This document shows positions 37,448-49,600 of a stretch of DNA of 64,000 nt, in pieces. A program made the translations under genes and the position numbers. The stretch's first letter is position 1. Every line of letters begins with the position of its first letter. The notes under the pieces are model-generated. The model made no database searches. It was not told where the DNA came from and saw only the letters and a program-made list of their open reading frames with translations. The DNA is from Catonia carolina (taxonomy: Eukaryota > Arthropoda > Insecta > Hemiptera > Achilidae). Where the stretch lies: positions 97,814,748 to 97,878,747 of the forward strand of contig JAQMRL010000002.1 in the NCBI GenBank assembly GCA_035578175.1, read 5' to 3'.

Positions 37448-38072
37448 CAATAGAATCCCGATTAACCGAATCTGGGTTACCCAACCCAACCAAAAATGAA
37501 TAAATTTACATGAACTAAATAAAAATCCAGTGCACATAAATTGTGTTGCGATAAGTTTAGCTCATTGCTACCTGCTTCTTTTATAATGTACAGTTCTTAG
37601 AGACAAATATTGTGTGCTTTGTTTCTTTTAAACAGAATACTGCAGCATTGTTTGGGCTATTGATAAAAAAACTTAAAAGCTGTAGAAAGGTTAGAAAAGT
37701 GTGAACTATTGTGCACTGTTCGTGCCGATCTTGGGGTTGGTGTTTCATCCCTATCAGATAGAACAAAAAATAAAGATAAACTACTTAACAGAATAAAGTT
37801 AATACATGAAACAGAAAACAATGAAATCAATCGAACATTTCCAATTCTTTTTTAATACAGTAAAAATAGTAGGTTTAATTTTTATTTAGTATAATATTGT
37901 ATTTCAGTTAAAATTTATTGAATTTTTGTTAAATAGATAGTTTTTTTTATTTGAAAAGGCGATATTCTTAATAAAATGAATCTTTCATTCCTTATTATAT
38001 CCTTATTTGTTAAATCCAGGTATCTGAAATGGGTCCACCCCAAATATTGTGGACAACCGGGATTTTCTACTA
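37448..38072 (+). mobile_element. Deleted pogo/Tigger-like transposon with N-terminal transposase remnant
   Basis: The left end reads CAATAGAATCCCGATTAACC and the right end, on the minus strand, TAGTAGAAAATCCCGGTTG, an inverted pair of Tigger type. Inside, 37676-37855 translates in one frame as KAVERLEKCELLCTVRADLG, then VGVSSLSDRTKNKDKLLNRI, then stops soon after. This is the first helix-turn-helix of pogo-class transposases (LKAIERLEKGE....VA..LGVG.STVSDW.KNK.KI). The rest of the transposase is missing. It separates the two E2 genes. Confidence 0.75.
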
Positions 38073-38506
38073 TATAACCGTATAGTTTAATTGAAACTGC
38101 ACTCCACGCTATATAAAATTCACAGAAGAAACAAAATTACAAAAACTTTTTCTTATAAAAATAAATTTCTTTTATAAATTATAAAACATATTTTTACAGA
38201 AACATTTCAAAATTAGCTGTTTGGTTGATTGTATCAAAACAATAAAGATATTATCAATGTGATTAACATCGATTTGACAATGTACAATAGAAAGTGATTA
38301 AAATTTTTTATGTGTACTAAAATGAAAAAATACATTGATATTATTTTTAATGTCAACAAATTTTATTTCACTTTATTATTATACAGTACTTTCAACTACG
38401 TTTTCAATGAGAATGAGTGTTTTTAAATCATGAATGTTACATTTGCAATTAGATTTTGATTGTATTTAAGACAAATTATTCATAAACCAATTTAATTAAC
38501 CTTTAA

Positions 38507-38512
38507 TTTATT
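38507..38512 (-). promoter_or_regulatory. Candidate polyadenylation signal for E2 copy 2
   Basis: AATAAA on the minus strand lies 28 nt after the stop codon of the gene at 38540-39019, within a short AT-rich 3' flank. Confidence 0.35.
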
Positions 38513-38539
38513 GTCAATTTACTAATTTATGAAATATTT

Positions 38540-39019
38540 TTAATGTGTATCCATTAGTTCAGGAGGTCTTTTTTCACTATGCTTTTTTGTAAATTCTTCA
38601 GCAGTTTTTAAAAATTTCCGTCTATCTTTAACCATTTCCTCTGCAACTTCAGTGCGTAACGCATGCTCTGGTTCTGGAAAGTTAATCAAAGATATAACAG
38701 CATTTATAATCTGATCAACCTTAGTCGTTGGTTTCCAATTCTCTTCACTGATGATCGATAAACATACTTGACCTTTTTCATCGACATTCGGATGATAAAT
38801 TTTAGTTTTAAAAAACATGGATGGCGGTTTAAATGGATATTCAGCTGGGAAATGTATTTCTATTCTAAATGCTCCTTTATCGTATGGCGGATTGTCTGGA
38901 ACAATTAATCCTTCCCATGTTAACATGTTTGATTCATCGACTTGGATATCACGAAACGATGGAACCCAGTTATCTCTTAGATCACTTAATTCTTTTTGTA
39001 ATCTGCGAGCCGCTGCCAT
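38540..39019 (-). CDS. UBE2L3/UbcH7-like ubiquitin-conjugating enzyme E2, copy 2
   Basis: The gene encodes a 159-residue E2 with the complete UBC fold. HPN lies at 76-78, the catalytic Cys at 86 (QVCLSII), Phe63 in YPFKPPS, and the final helix reads [12 protein letters not shown], followed by a short tail (ELMDTH) absent from UbcH7. It keeps the family His119 but has Ser at 88 where UbcH7 has Pro, the opposite combination to copy 1. The start aligns with the family N-terminus ([11 protein letters not shown]) and follows a splice acceptor by 10 nt. The coding region is uninterrupted. The two copies differ at many positions, so the duplication is not recent. Either may be the one-to-one relative of UBE2L3. 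Confidence 0.93.
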   Translation of the reverse strand: MAAARRLQKELSDLRDNWVPSFRDIQVDESNMLTWEGLIVPDNPPYDKGAFRIEIHFPAEYPFKPPSMFFKTKIYHPNVDEKGQVCLSIISEENWKPTTKVDQIINAVISLINFPEPEHALRTEVAEEMVKDRRKFLKTAEEFTKKHSEKRPPELMDTH

Positions 39020-39029
39020 TGTTGACTTT

Positions 39030-39195
39030 CTAAAATATAAATACTCAACTAATACTTTATCATAAAAGATAAAAATTTATAACTTTGCATAATTAAATTA
39101 AATTTTGTGGTAAAAAATATATATTAACAGCAAATTCTACCTAATATCTTGATAACCAAATTAACAAATTGTTAAAATGCATACAATAAACTCAC
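39030..39195 (-). other. 5'UTR intron of E2 copy 2 (166 bp)
   Basis: On the minus strand the donor reads AAATTGAG|GTGAGT (exon end 39196) and the acceptor TTATATTTTAG|AAAG (exon start 39029). The start codon follows 10 nt into the second exon. The non-coding first exon therefore lies at and above 39196; its 5' end is not defined. Confidence 0.7.
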
Positions 39196-39334
39196 CTCAA
39201 TTTGATTTATTTCTTTCACAGTCACTCCACCCCAGTAAATATTCTGTTGTAATAAAAAGATTGCATGAGAACATCTGAACTAATTATATAGTGGCGGATC
39301 ACAGGGAGATGAAGGAAGTTAAGGAATCCACATG

Positions 39335-39910
39335 TTCAGAAATTGTTTTCTTGACAGATGAAAATTAGAAAAGTAGTTAAGTAACAGGGTGGAAATAGAA
39401 AATAGTTTCTTTCAAACAGTGAGAAGTCTATTATTGTTTACGATCAAGAAGTTTCTTTGTACTGTAGGAGAATTAATGTTAACGCATACTTTGTGCCAAT
39501 ATTTAATACTTAATACTGAAACAGACATATTAACACTGGAAATAAGAGTTAGAAACAAGCACCAGAAATTATTGACATGGAGTGTACTAAGAATAGCAAG
39601 AATAGATAAGACTGAGAAAATATATAATTAAAGAACAATTGGGGATGGACAGTCTGTCAATAGGAGAATGACAGACAAAGTCAAGTGACATGTCAGTAAC
39701 ATAATAGATACAAAGATGGTGTAGACACGTCAGTAGAATGGATGCTGTAGCATGAGGTGAGTGGAAAAAAAAACAAGAGTGAAGTGAATGGGGGTCAGAT
39801 ATGGATGAATTGGATAAAAGATGCGATATTAAGAGAGCAATGGAGGAGAGATGGTTCAGTGAATGGAGAAGAGTTACAGTGGGGCCAACTTCAAGATGGA
39901 TAAAAGAATG
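39335..39910 (+). pseudogene. LINE 3' fragment
   Basis: Plus-strand frames show LTHTLCQYLILNTETDILTL and RIARIDKTEKIYN, then MDELDKRCDIKRAMEERWFS followed by EWRRVTVGPTSRW. The order matches the C-terminal end of insect LINE ORF2 proteins and the minus-strand copy at 29060-29690. Stops break it in several places. It lies just upstream of the E2 copy 2 promoter region. Confidence 0.65.
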
Positions 39911-39919
39911 ATAATGATG

Positions 39920-42300
39920 TTGTCCCACCATATTTTTTATGGGTGGGGCCAGATGAAAAGTTGATGGTCCTATAAATGGGAATGGAGGTACCCTCTTATA
40001 ATATCTAGTTGCATAAATGTAAAGTATTTTGGTTGGTGTATACGTAACCACTTAACTTACAGGGTTTTCTTTAAACCCTTAACCAACAGACGGGAATATT
40101 TAATACATAATTAACAATATCCATTTTAATAGCAATTTCATGTGGAACAAACCATTAGCACAAGCTGCATCGGTGCAATTTTAACTATTTTATTGAAAAT
40201 TTAAGAACCAAGATGTGCTAGAGGTGGCTATCGTTTAGTTAATACGTATGTAATAGGAGGTTAATAATTTTTAGCCATTTATCTCACAATTCTGTAGTAG
40301 CGAGTTTACCATATGCTGTCATACACTGCTTTATATCTATTTACTATGTCCCACACATCACATCTTGACCACTCTTCAATAATCACCTAAGCGTGGTTAG
40401 AAGAGAACTCGCAATGTTATTACACTTTCACTTCTACTGAAAATTTCTGTAGGTTGACCTAACTGAGTATTTTCGTGTTAATCAGTACAGGGCATGATAT
40501 TGAAAAATTTCCTCAAATTTTTTTAGTAGTAGGAACACTGTAATGTCACTAATATATTTAAAGTATTCAGGCAAACAAATCATTTTCTGTAATTATTTAC
40601 AATAGTACATTTACAACTGAGAATTCACAACCAGTAAATTAGATAACAGTAAAATGACTTGAAGGTTGCATATAGTCAGTTTTTATTTTGAAGAATTTTA
40701 TATTTATTTTGCTGTATAAGTGAAGGAAAACATCATTAACATAGGGTATATTTAGGTCATTATGTAACAATTCATTCTTGATTTACAAGAGGGCACTGGC
40801 TATGTGCAGGCATTTAGATTGGTATATTTTAGTTTGTTAGTAATGAGAGATTTAGATAAACTGAAGATTTGCTAGCTGTATGTTCATTAAGGGCAGAATA
40901 AAGTTTAATATCGATAATTTGAATTGAATCTGTTAGATATGAGCACATAGTATAGAAAATTTTGTTTTAGGTTATGAATTACACTAAGTAAGTTGGAAGT
41001 CATACAAAAATAGAGAGGAATTTGTTTTTCAGCATAATGCAAATTTTACAAAATTGAAATTTGTCAATCAGTAAACCAGCATTGCAGTTTGGTTAAGTGA
41101 TACTGAAAGTTAAAAAAAAACTTCAATATTATAATCTGCCAAAGTAGAGAAAGATTTTATTGGATACCTTTCATTGTATCAAGTACAGATACTGAATAAA
41201 ATGGGAGCAAGTATTGACCCTTGAAGCATGCCAGCAAGGATAGGCAAACAGATATATGGGCAGAGCCTTGTGCAACTAAGAGAAAGAAAGGACTGAATGA
41301 TTAGAAAATAAGTGAAAGGTAGAATTTAAGTTTGAACAGCAGACATCAAGCCAGACTGCCAAATATTTGGCTTATAAATAAAAATAACATTTATTTTGAT
41401 TCTAATATAGGTTAAAATATTTACATACAAAAATATGATTAAAAATTAGGTAAATTATGTTTAAAAATGTGTTATTATTGACAAAAAAATCAACAAAAAA
41501 CTTACAATTTTTCCCACAAAACTACTTAAAGGATTTTATGTTTTTATTCAATTGAATATCCATTTTTGTTCCGGTAACATTTTGTAAGTGTAAACAATTC
41601 ATTAAGAAATGACACAGCTGATCTAAAGGAAATAATTTTTATAGTTATCCACTATGTATTTATTAAATTAATAATTTAAATGTTTACCTGTCTAGTTATG
41701 ATGATTTGTACGACTCGTGTTTACATCAACTAAGTGGTTTGTTTATTTTTTATTAATGTACTTATAATGTATAACCTAATGACTCTATACACTTTCAATG
41801 TTAACCTCTCTAATTTAATTTAATTATGATGGTCATGATCACGTTTATTTAATTTCACCTCAAATAATCAAATTAAATAACTAGTCATATGTTCTGTTAT
41901 ACTATTTTCATCTGGTGTAACTACCTACTTATGAAACATCTGTGTTAAAAACCAAAACATTAGCTGCTTGTTAAAAATGGTTAAAATACTCTTGGTTTTT
42001 CAGTTCAATTGAAAAAAATTCTAGACCTGATTGAGATTTACTGTTTTGTGAACTGCATCCGGGAGACTCCAAAACAGAATGTAGAGCATGTCATGTCCAA
42101 AAACATTCTTTTCAGTAAAATCAGTTATAAAAATAAATGGCAGCATATCGATTCCGGGTAACTGAAATTTTTTGGATAGCCTGGGGTATGAGTAATAATA
42201 GGTTAATTCATTAAGAAACATTCTTTTGTTTTACTTTTACCTTTTATGCACACAAGGGCTAATGTAAATGGTGAAGAGAAATACATGAAAATGAGTGATG
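39920..42300. other. Gene-free stretch
   Basis: No coding exon or repeat could be recognised with confidence. The sequence is AT-rich and may contain further decayed mobile DNA. Confidence 0.45.
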
Positions 42301-42304
42301 AAAG

Positions 42305-42430
42305 ATGCCAGATATGACTAGGAATCAAACACAGAACCACTGGCATAGAAACCAGTTTTGCTTACTATTACACCAACAGACTGGCCGGGAACAAATTTTC
42401 AAACCTAAATCCATTTCCATAAAGACCCAT
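42305..42430 (-). repeat. tRNA-derived SINE (family 1), minus strand
   Basis: The minus strand reads CCAGTCTGTTGGTGTAATAG in the box A position and GGTTCTGTGTTTGATTCCTA in the box B position. This matches the style of the 1455 and 49912 copies. Confidence 0.6.
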
Positions 42431-42589
42431 AGTAATTACTAAAAAACAAAATTGTAGTTTTTGAAATGTCATTTATTATAAGGCTCTATAAAAATTCACT
42501 GGTTTTCTTTTTCTTCTTTCATAGAACTACAACTAAACTAAAATTAATTAAAAAATTTAATATTTTTTAAATTTATTTATAAATTTCTT

Positions 42590-43420
42590 CTATCGCTTAC
42601 AGATTAGACACCACATCTGTTCCAGCCTCAAACCACCTTTTCCTTGGTCTACCCAAGCTTCTTCCAATTGGGCAATATTGCAATGCTTGGACTGTACCCC
42701 TTTTACTTGTCATGCTTGTAACATGATTTTTCCAAGTCCTGTAACTGCTCATTTTCTCTAGAATGGTTTCGTCTCTACCCTCTCCTGATGTCACTACTAT
42801 GAATCTGATCTCGCAGGAAGCATCCCTTCACCAACCTCATTAATCTCGTTTCAGAAGCTTCTACTTTCCTTCATTAAGCTGTTCTTAGCACCCACGACTC
42901 ACAACCATATAGCAGCAAGGGAACTGCCATCACATCATACATACATGTTCTTGTATATTTCCTTGTTTTCTTTCAGAAGACCTTGTTATTGAAGCTGCAA
43001 ACCGTATGAAATTTATTTACACTTTTTAAAATTTTTTCATCATTTTTGTATGTGAAATTTTTCCAAAATCCTATTTTCTCGCGAGCTGGGACTTTACCAG
43101 CGAAAGCCATTATCTTTGAGCAGTAAAACAAATTTCTGTTGATCATCTTCTGAATTCTATATTATTACCATATCATCTGCATATATTAGGGCACTCAAGA
43201 CAGAAATCCTGAGACATTTCAATACCTGCAGGAGCCTGTTACTTCTATCAACGAAGGCATCGTATATATAAATGTTATATAATTTTGGCGAGAGGCTGCA
43301 TCCTTGTCGAGCTCCTTGATTAACATATTCACTTCTAGTTATTCGATCGCCTACAAGTATTACAATCTTCGTCCCTTTGTAAATGCTTTTCAGTACCCAA
43401 ATAAAATGTTGGGATCAAAT
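42590..43420 (-). pseudogene. LINE ORF2 remnant with reverse transcriptase active-site block
   Basis: Minus-strand frames in order give NQGARQGCSLSPKLYNIYI, then ALIYADDMVII (the YADD catalytic motif), then VPLLLYGCESWVLRTA, then RKVEASETRLMRLVKGCF, then GRSLGRPRKRWFEAGTDV at the end. This covers the last part of the reverse transcriptase and the C-terminal region of a non-LTR element. Stops and frameshifts show it is dead. It is the most complete LINE copy in the window. Confidence 0.8.
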
Positions 43421-43504
43421 TAAATAATAAATCAAATTTATTAATTTCAAGGTACATTAACTGCTAGATTATCAGTGTTTCATTAGGTTACAGTACAATA
43501 TATT

Positions 43505-43670
43505 TGTATGTATGATGTTTGTTAATTTAAAGTCGCATCAATATCTTGGTCATTAGCAACTACGATGGGTTTGATCATGCAATAATTTACCAGATTCTAG
43601 TTGGGAATAAAACCCGAACCCTCTGCTTTACAGCATAGCACACTAACCACTGGGCCATGAAGGCAGCCAT
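43505..43670 (-). repeat. tRNA-derived SINE (family 1), minus strand
   Basis: The minus strand reads GGCCCAGTGGTTAGTGTGC and GGGTTCGGGTTTTATTCCC, followed by CTAGAATCTGG and the body with AACCCATCGTAGTTGCTAAT. All parts of the family are present. Confidence 0.7.
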
Positions 43671-43989
43671 CTCTCATTTTTATATGAATAATTTTTTTAA
43701 AATCTGAAGTTTGTTCAGTCAGTTTAAAACCTAAACTTTTTTTCTATGTAATCTCCTTTTATTTTTCTTGGCAATTTATATAACTACTCATATCTTAGGA
43801 GATGGAAACCAAAATAATTAGGTGGAACCATGTCTGAACTGTACTTCAAATTCTGCAATGAGGAAATTCATACTCTACCACAACTCCTAAAATATGAAAG
43901 TGTAGTAATAAGTAAAAGTTCAATGAGAATGTAAAATTTAATCAGTACAATTCAATGCTTGCCTAAAAGTTACAAGAAAACCTGAATTA

Positions 43990-44095
43990 AATATTAACAG
44001 ATCAGTGAATTTTTTTTTTTTTTGGGTTTAACGTCCGACTGTTTTGCAATTACTGCTAATGCAGACGGTAAAGCATGAAATGATTGTTTGTAACG
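43990..44095 (-). repeat. SINE 3' fragment with poly(A) tail
   Basis: The minus strand ends with GCAAAACAGTCGGACGTTAA followed by ACCC and a run of at least 14 A. A conserved block ending directly in a poly(A) tail suggests the 3' end of a retroposed element. No tRNA-like head is visible. Confidence 0.4.
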
Positions 44096-44900
44096 TATGA
44101 AAGTATGCCGTGCCTGAATGGAACAGATCAGTGAAGGACCAAGAATTGCCTGCAGGAGGCCCTCCTTCATTCTGGATCTGCAAATGTCAGAAAGGAAAAC
44201 ATGATGAGAGAATCCAAATTTTTTAGAATTTCATTTCAGTTGTTCTCTGGGTCTTGTAAAGAATGTTGCATCTAGCAGGTTGGGTGCTATGAGATGTGCA
44301 TTGCGATCCTCAGGTGTTTTGTCACTACAGGCCGTGAGGACCGCTGGTGATTCTCATGGGTTTGTCCGCACAGGTCGTGAGAATCCATGCTAGTTCCTCA
44401 GACGCCATTGTTACTTTTTTACCGTAACTTTTGTAGGCCTGCTAAGCATACATTGAATTTGTTGCAGGTCAATTGGGACTAGTGTAAAATACATCTGTAC
44501 ACAGGCACAATCTGTTTGCACCAAAATTAGTTAGTACTACTCAAAAACTAAATCTACTGATACTTTGGTTATGTTTATTCGTATAATTGTAATGTTTTCA
44601 TTAGTGTTTACATGTGTTAATTAATGTTTGTAATAATATTGTAAATTATTTGTAATACTTTATTTGTTTATATTCGTGTTTATTTTTTTAACTACTATTG
44701 TAAGTGAGGATCACATGCGATACATGTGGCCTGTTCCGAGAATATTTTTTTCTGGTAGACCGTGAGGATCACAGGTTTCCTTACCATTTTTTTTATTTAT
44801 CTGACATTGTATTATATTTTTACTATTATATACTCAATATAAGATATGTTATTGATCATATTTTGCAATTTTTCTGAGCTGCTCCGGGTAAACGTTTGCT

Positions 44901-45318
44901 AATTATGATGTCTGCCCAGAGCAGACAGGTGGAGTGTCAAATTATTTACACCCAATCTGTTCGTTGCAGGGCTAAAATAAATAGTTCTGTTTCTTATCGC
45001 ATGGTCAGCCAATTAAATGACTGAATCATTTAAGGACAGAAGAGGTAGAGGTGTAAAAGACACTAATCAGAGTTATCTCCTCTGAAAGTAATGAATTTCA
45101 TTATACAGCCAGACTCTGTGGTGAATGAAGTGAAGGTGTCATTTGCAGAGTGGAAAATATGTGCTTTTCAGAGAGCCCGGCATGCTGATAAGTGTACTTT
45201 TCCACTCAGTGAGGAAGGCAATGGTAAACCACCTCACTCCTCGTTTTACTTAGTAAAACCTCTGCAGGTTCAAACCAGCCTTTCGGCTGTTGACCTAAAC
45301 AACACACAATTATGATGT
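44901..45318 (+). repeat. Copy 3 of the ~400-bp SINE-like family, complete, with 11-bp target duplication
   Basis: The body at 44912-45307 is flanked by AATTATGATGT at 44901-44911 and 45308-45318. It begins CTGCCCAGAGCAGACAGG and ends CTAAACAACACAC. It aligns along its full length with the minus-strand copy at 3175-3579. No LINE-like protein is encoded, and the tail is A/C-rich rather than pure A. Confidence 0.8.
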
Positions 45319-45319
45319 G

Positions 45320-46600
45320 GTCTGTGCAGACGGTTTACCCTTATACATAACGGCAGCCAACCTGGTAGATACTTTGTTTCAGTTTATTATGCTCCAAGAG
45401 GGGGGTGCATTCCCTTGATCTGCCCTCATACAAATTCACATTTTCAAAAAGTTTTAATGGTTTCATTATAAGGCAGGTATCTACAATAAATTTGACACAC
45501 TTATGAACAGCTTAACTGCCAGTTTTTATGAAATAATTTTTTTTAGAAGAACTTGATAAAATTCCAAGATGGAGCAAGAAATTGGTATAATTGTTAACCT
45601 CAATGGCTTTTGTTACCATAATGACAATAATATTACAGATACAGCTTCAATTTTAGATTAAACAGAATAAAATACCACAACATTTAATAGTTTATTTTAA
45701 AACATGTTTATTAAAATACTAAAAATTATTGTACAAAAATATAAAAATAAATTATTTTGATTAACTAATAGATATTTACATTTTAAGGTGTACTGTACAA
45801 CAAACTATACAAACTTTCCCTCAAATCAACCTCCATCGCATTGTCAATGTTTTGATTGATTTTTTTAATATGCATTCACATTATATTAACTTTACATTAA
45901 GAACGTAAAAAAAATTGCACCTTTATATTGTTAATAATGTAGAACTTAGTTCTAAAATTTAAAAAAAACTGATTTTTGTTAGAAATTATGAAAAACACAA
46001 TGAAACAAATGGGTGTATAAAAAACAGTGTATAAACACATGAGCACTTAAAAGGGATTTTAATGATAAGTGATCGTCATGTTCCTGGCACAGTATTGGAT
46101 CTAACAACCCAATTTATTAGAAAAAGTTACTAATCTAACAATGAATATCAATACTATTTTTCAAAGTTGATGAGTTATAAATGTACGCATTGGCCTTTAC
46201 ACACTTCATAGCTAGCCAATGACTTGCCAGTAACGTTGCCAATACTTGCTCTCGTAGCTCTGTTATATATTTTGTCAGCCATTTTTTTTTTGGTCTTTCA
46301 ATAACAATTATAACCTATGAACATACAACCAGTTGATTATGTTGTAAAGTATTTCATGCTAACAAACTCTATAATCGACATGTTCAGTACGAGATGCAAG
46401 ACACAAGTGAACTACTGTGGCTCTTAAACACATGCACACGTAATGTTTGTCAGGTTGAAACATTCGTACAATTTGACAATGCTGGCAAACGTTCTGATTG
46501 GTCTAAACACGTAGAACAGCAGAGCTCATCATGGTGAAACGCATTATAGATCTAGAGACTCATATAATGACATGGAAGTTATCCTTCCATCTCCCAACAG
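45320..46600. other. Gene-free stretch downstream of fused
   Basis: AT-rich sequence with no recognised exon. It should contain the 3'UTR and poly(A) signal of the fused gene on the minus strand. Minus-strand AATAAA occurs (for example near 45707), but the true end cannot be fixed. Confidence 0.4.
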
Positions 46601-46602
46601 AA

Positions 46603-46683
46603 TCATGTGTCATCCTTCATTTCCCAACTGGATCTGGTGTAGAAAGGTAATCTCTTTAATTCTATCAGTGCATTTTCAGCAGC
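46603..46683 (-). CDS. fu: fused terminal exon
   Basis: The exon is 81 nt, phase 0, ending at TGA 46603-46605, with acceptor TTTTGTTTGCAG. It encodes [20 protein letters not shown] and a short acidic end. Assignment rests on the strong acceptor, matching phase and position; another small exon between 48332 and 46683 cannot be excluded. Confidence 0.65.
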   Translation of the reverse strand, partial: AAENALIELKRLPFYTRSSWEMKDDT

Positions 46684-49600
46684 CTGCAAACAAAATTTAA
46701 TAACGATATCACTACAACAACAAACATTCTATAAATACTCAGAATACACTAATCAGCAGATACAGAAGAACCTCAGTGACATAACAAAAGACAAATTATT
46801 GATTAGTTCAACAGCTAGATGGTTGGTTGAATTCCTAGAGGTTTTATTAAGCTACAATGAATGAAGGTTGTGATATTATGAAGAGGTTAAAAAAATTGAT
46901 CAATGGATCTTGTGGGTTGATTCACAGGTTCCTGGAATGGACTTGAACCAATAACTTTTGTTCACTCTTGAAGACAGCTACTCGATCAATCAGGAAACAA
47001 ATTTTCAGTAAATAATAAGGAAAAGACAGACACTTCTGAAGAAATGTTTGATCTACTAATGAGGATTCCACAAAGTGAAGAAGCTATAGATGATGACGTT
47101 GAGGAATGTAATAATCAAGATGGAGCAAGTGAACGGACTTTTGGCAGATTATGAGATCATAACAACTGTACATGGAAAAGAGGATAATGAGAAGGAGAAC
47201 TTTCATGAAGTTGTCGAGAAGAGTGAAAAACATGAGATGAACCAATTGAAGGTTTAAAAACAATCAAGGAAGCACTGTATTACTTTGACCAACATGAAAC
47301 CATCTGCAATTGACATTATATATCATCAAAGTCTTCCAGACAAAGCAGCAATGCATAGAAAACAATTCAAAAATCACAAATTTTTTACCCAGAGTAGATG
47401 TAAGTTCAATTTCCTTTTTTATGAGGTTTTTGACAATACAATAGCTGTATTTTTTAATAATTATTACTTTTATTATATCAATTAACGTATATAATTATGA
47501 TTACATACAATTTTAGTAGTTTTTACACTACTTAGTGCATCATTTGCACATACGTTTTGTACTTTTGTACACCATTAAACAAAGAACTGTTAATGATTTA
47601 CTTTTCATTTGCATAAAACTTGACACCCACTTGGTCCACATTAAGTTAATTTCATAAGACTTAACTGTACTTCAGTCATATGACTGATGTGAGAAAAAAC
47701 TTGCCTATTATTTATCACTCGGGAACTAGCAGGCTCCATGTAATTAATAACCTAATACTCCAGCTGCCTGTGATTGACAAGAACACGCCATTAAAATTAT
47801 GATGCTACCATTATTTTTATTCAGTGATTTTGACCATTTTTATTAATTTTAGTTATTCATGAGGAATGCCATATTTAATGTGGTATTATATGAAAACACT
47901 AAAACCAGAGCTTTGACACAAACTGTTGTAATTAACAAATAAATTAATTTAACTATTACAGTGATTTTTTAGTCCTGTTACCCATTTGTTAATATCTGGT
48001 AATTTTTTTTCTTTCATTTTTTTCTGGTTAATGTTTTGGTGATTCTTTTACACTCGAGTATGATTTCGTAGCAAAATATTGTTCAAGAATGAAAACCCGT
48101 TGTTCTAGGGTAAAAGACATTCTGTTTGTAACACGACCGGAAATGGCACAAAATTTTACACAGCTCAAGGAGAATCAACTCACACTGCCATATCTATACC
48201 AGTTGAGTAGAGCTACCAACTTCATGTCACAAAACAAAATTTCCCTTTCTTAGAAAAATATTACCAGACATGAACGACTGGTTAACAGGACTAAAAAAAA
48301 ATCACTCTGTAGTATATGCTGCATAACTTACCAGTCTCACAGATTGGCACGAATCATATTCTAAAGATTCAATATCATTTTTTAAATCGTATGACCAAAC
48401 TGTTTGAAGTGCTTTACAGCAAAAATGTGCCATAAGACGTAGTAACGTGCAACTGCGAGTCCTTAATATATTACTACTATCTGTTAACATATCATGCAGT
48501 TCGACATCTAAAAAGTAAGCGAAAACAACAACAGTATTTATAGACTTGTGATAAAAATATACATCATTTGGTGGGTATAACAAGAATACAATTCCATTGT
48601 ACATAGAATACAATTATGTTAAATGAATTAGAATAAACAACATTAAACTATCTTAAAATTAGCAAAAAAAAAAATTTATAGACAACCTGAATACTGACTG
48701 TTTCAGACTAGTACATAACCTAAAGATTCCTAACAAAATAAATTCCTAAAAACTAACACCCAGGTTGACCGAGTAATGGGTGTTAGAAATAGGAGATTTC
48801 TAAGTACGCTAGAATTTCTCCATAGGAAATTTTTTAACTAAAGTGATGACAAATATCTGTTTACAAGTAAGATTTGTTTAAATATTCAAATTTGACTTCG
48901 GGAAAATTTTTTTAATTCATGTTTTGAGTTGAATTGAAACAAGTTAGTCTACTAATGCATTGTCATGAGTATGATTTGTCGCTCCATAATCACAAACGAG
49001 TTGTATCACTTTATAGAATACAGTGACAAAAAAGTAGCATGAATAGGATACTTGTATGGTTGACAATGTGTACCTTACACAGCCGAAAAAATTGACAGCA
49101 TTGATGCCAACCATTCTGCCATGAGCAGGAGATATAAGTAGATTTTTATTTTGTTTCTTTCACAATGGGATCCACCACAATCAATGCTACTACTGTCTCA
49201 ATATTTAAACATCCCCCCCAAACTCTTTATGAACCACTAAATTCTTGCCACAGTGGCAAAAATAGATTTGCATCACAATATTTTTCACTGAACAATTTCT
49301 ACGTGTTTACACATGATACGAATCACATTCATAAAATGGTACTAAGAGAGTCATTTTAAAATTTACAGGGTGTTTTTACATTATAAAGAACTGTTCAAAA
49401 TGAATATAAACGATACAAATAATAGTGCTACTTTAAATGCATACTCCATTGTACACTCTTGTAAATTTAAATGTAAAATGAAGATATAGTAAAAATACAA
49501 GATACATTACCAGCATTTTTAGAACCAAGAACAACAGTTTCTACAAGATTTGCGTTTTCAGGCATTTCTAATAAAATGTGACAAAGAATAGCGACCAAAT

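Noticed and set aside
47285..47485. 66-codon frame as an independent gene
   Set aside because: It is in a different frame of a decayed Tigger-like remnant, inside a fused intron, with no supporting signal.
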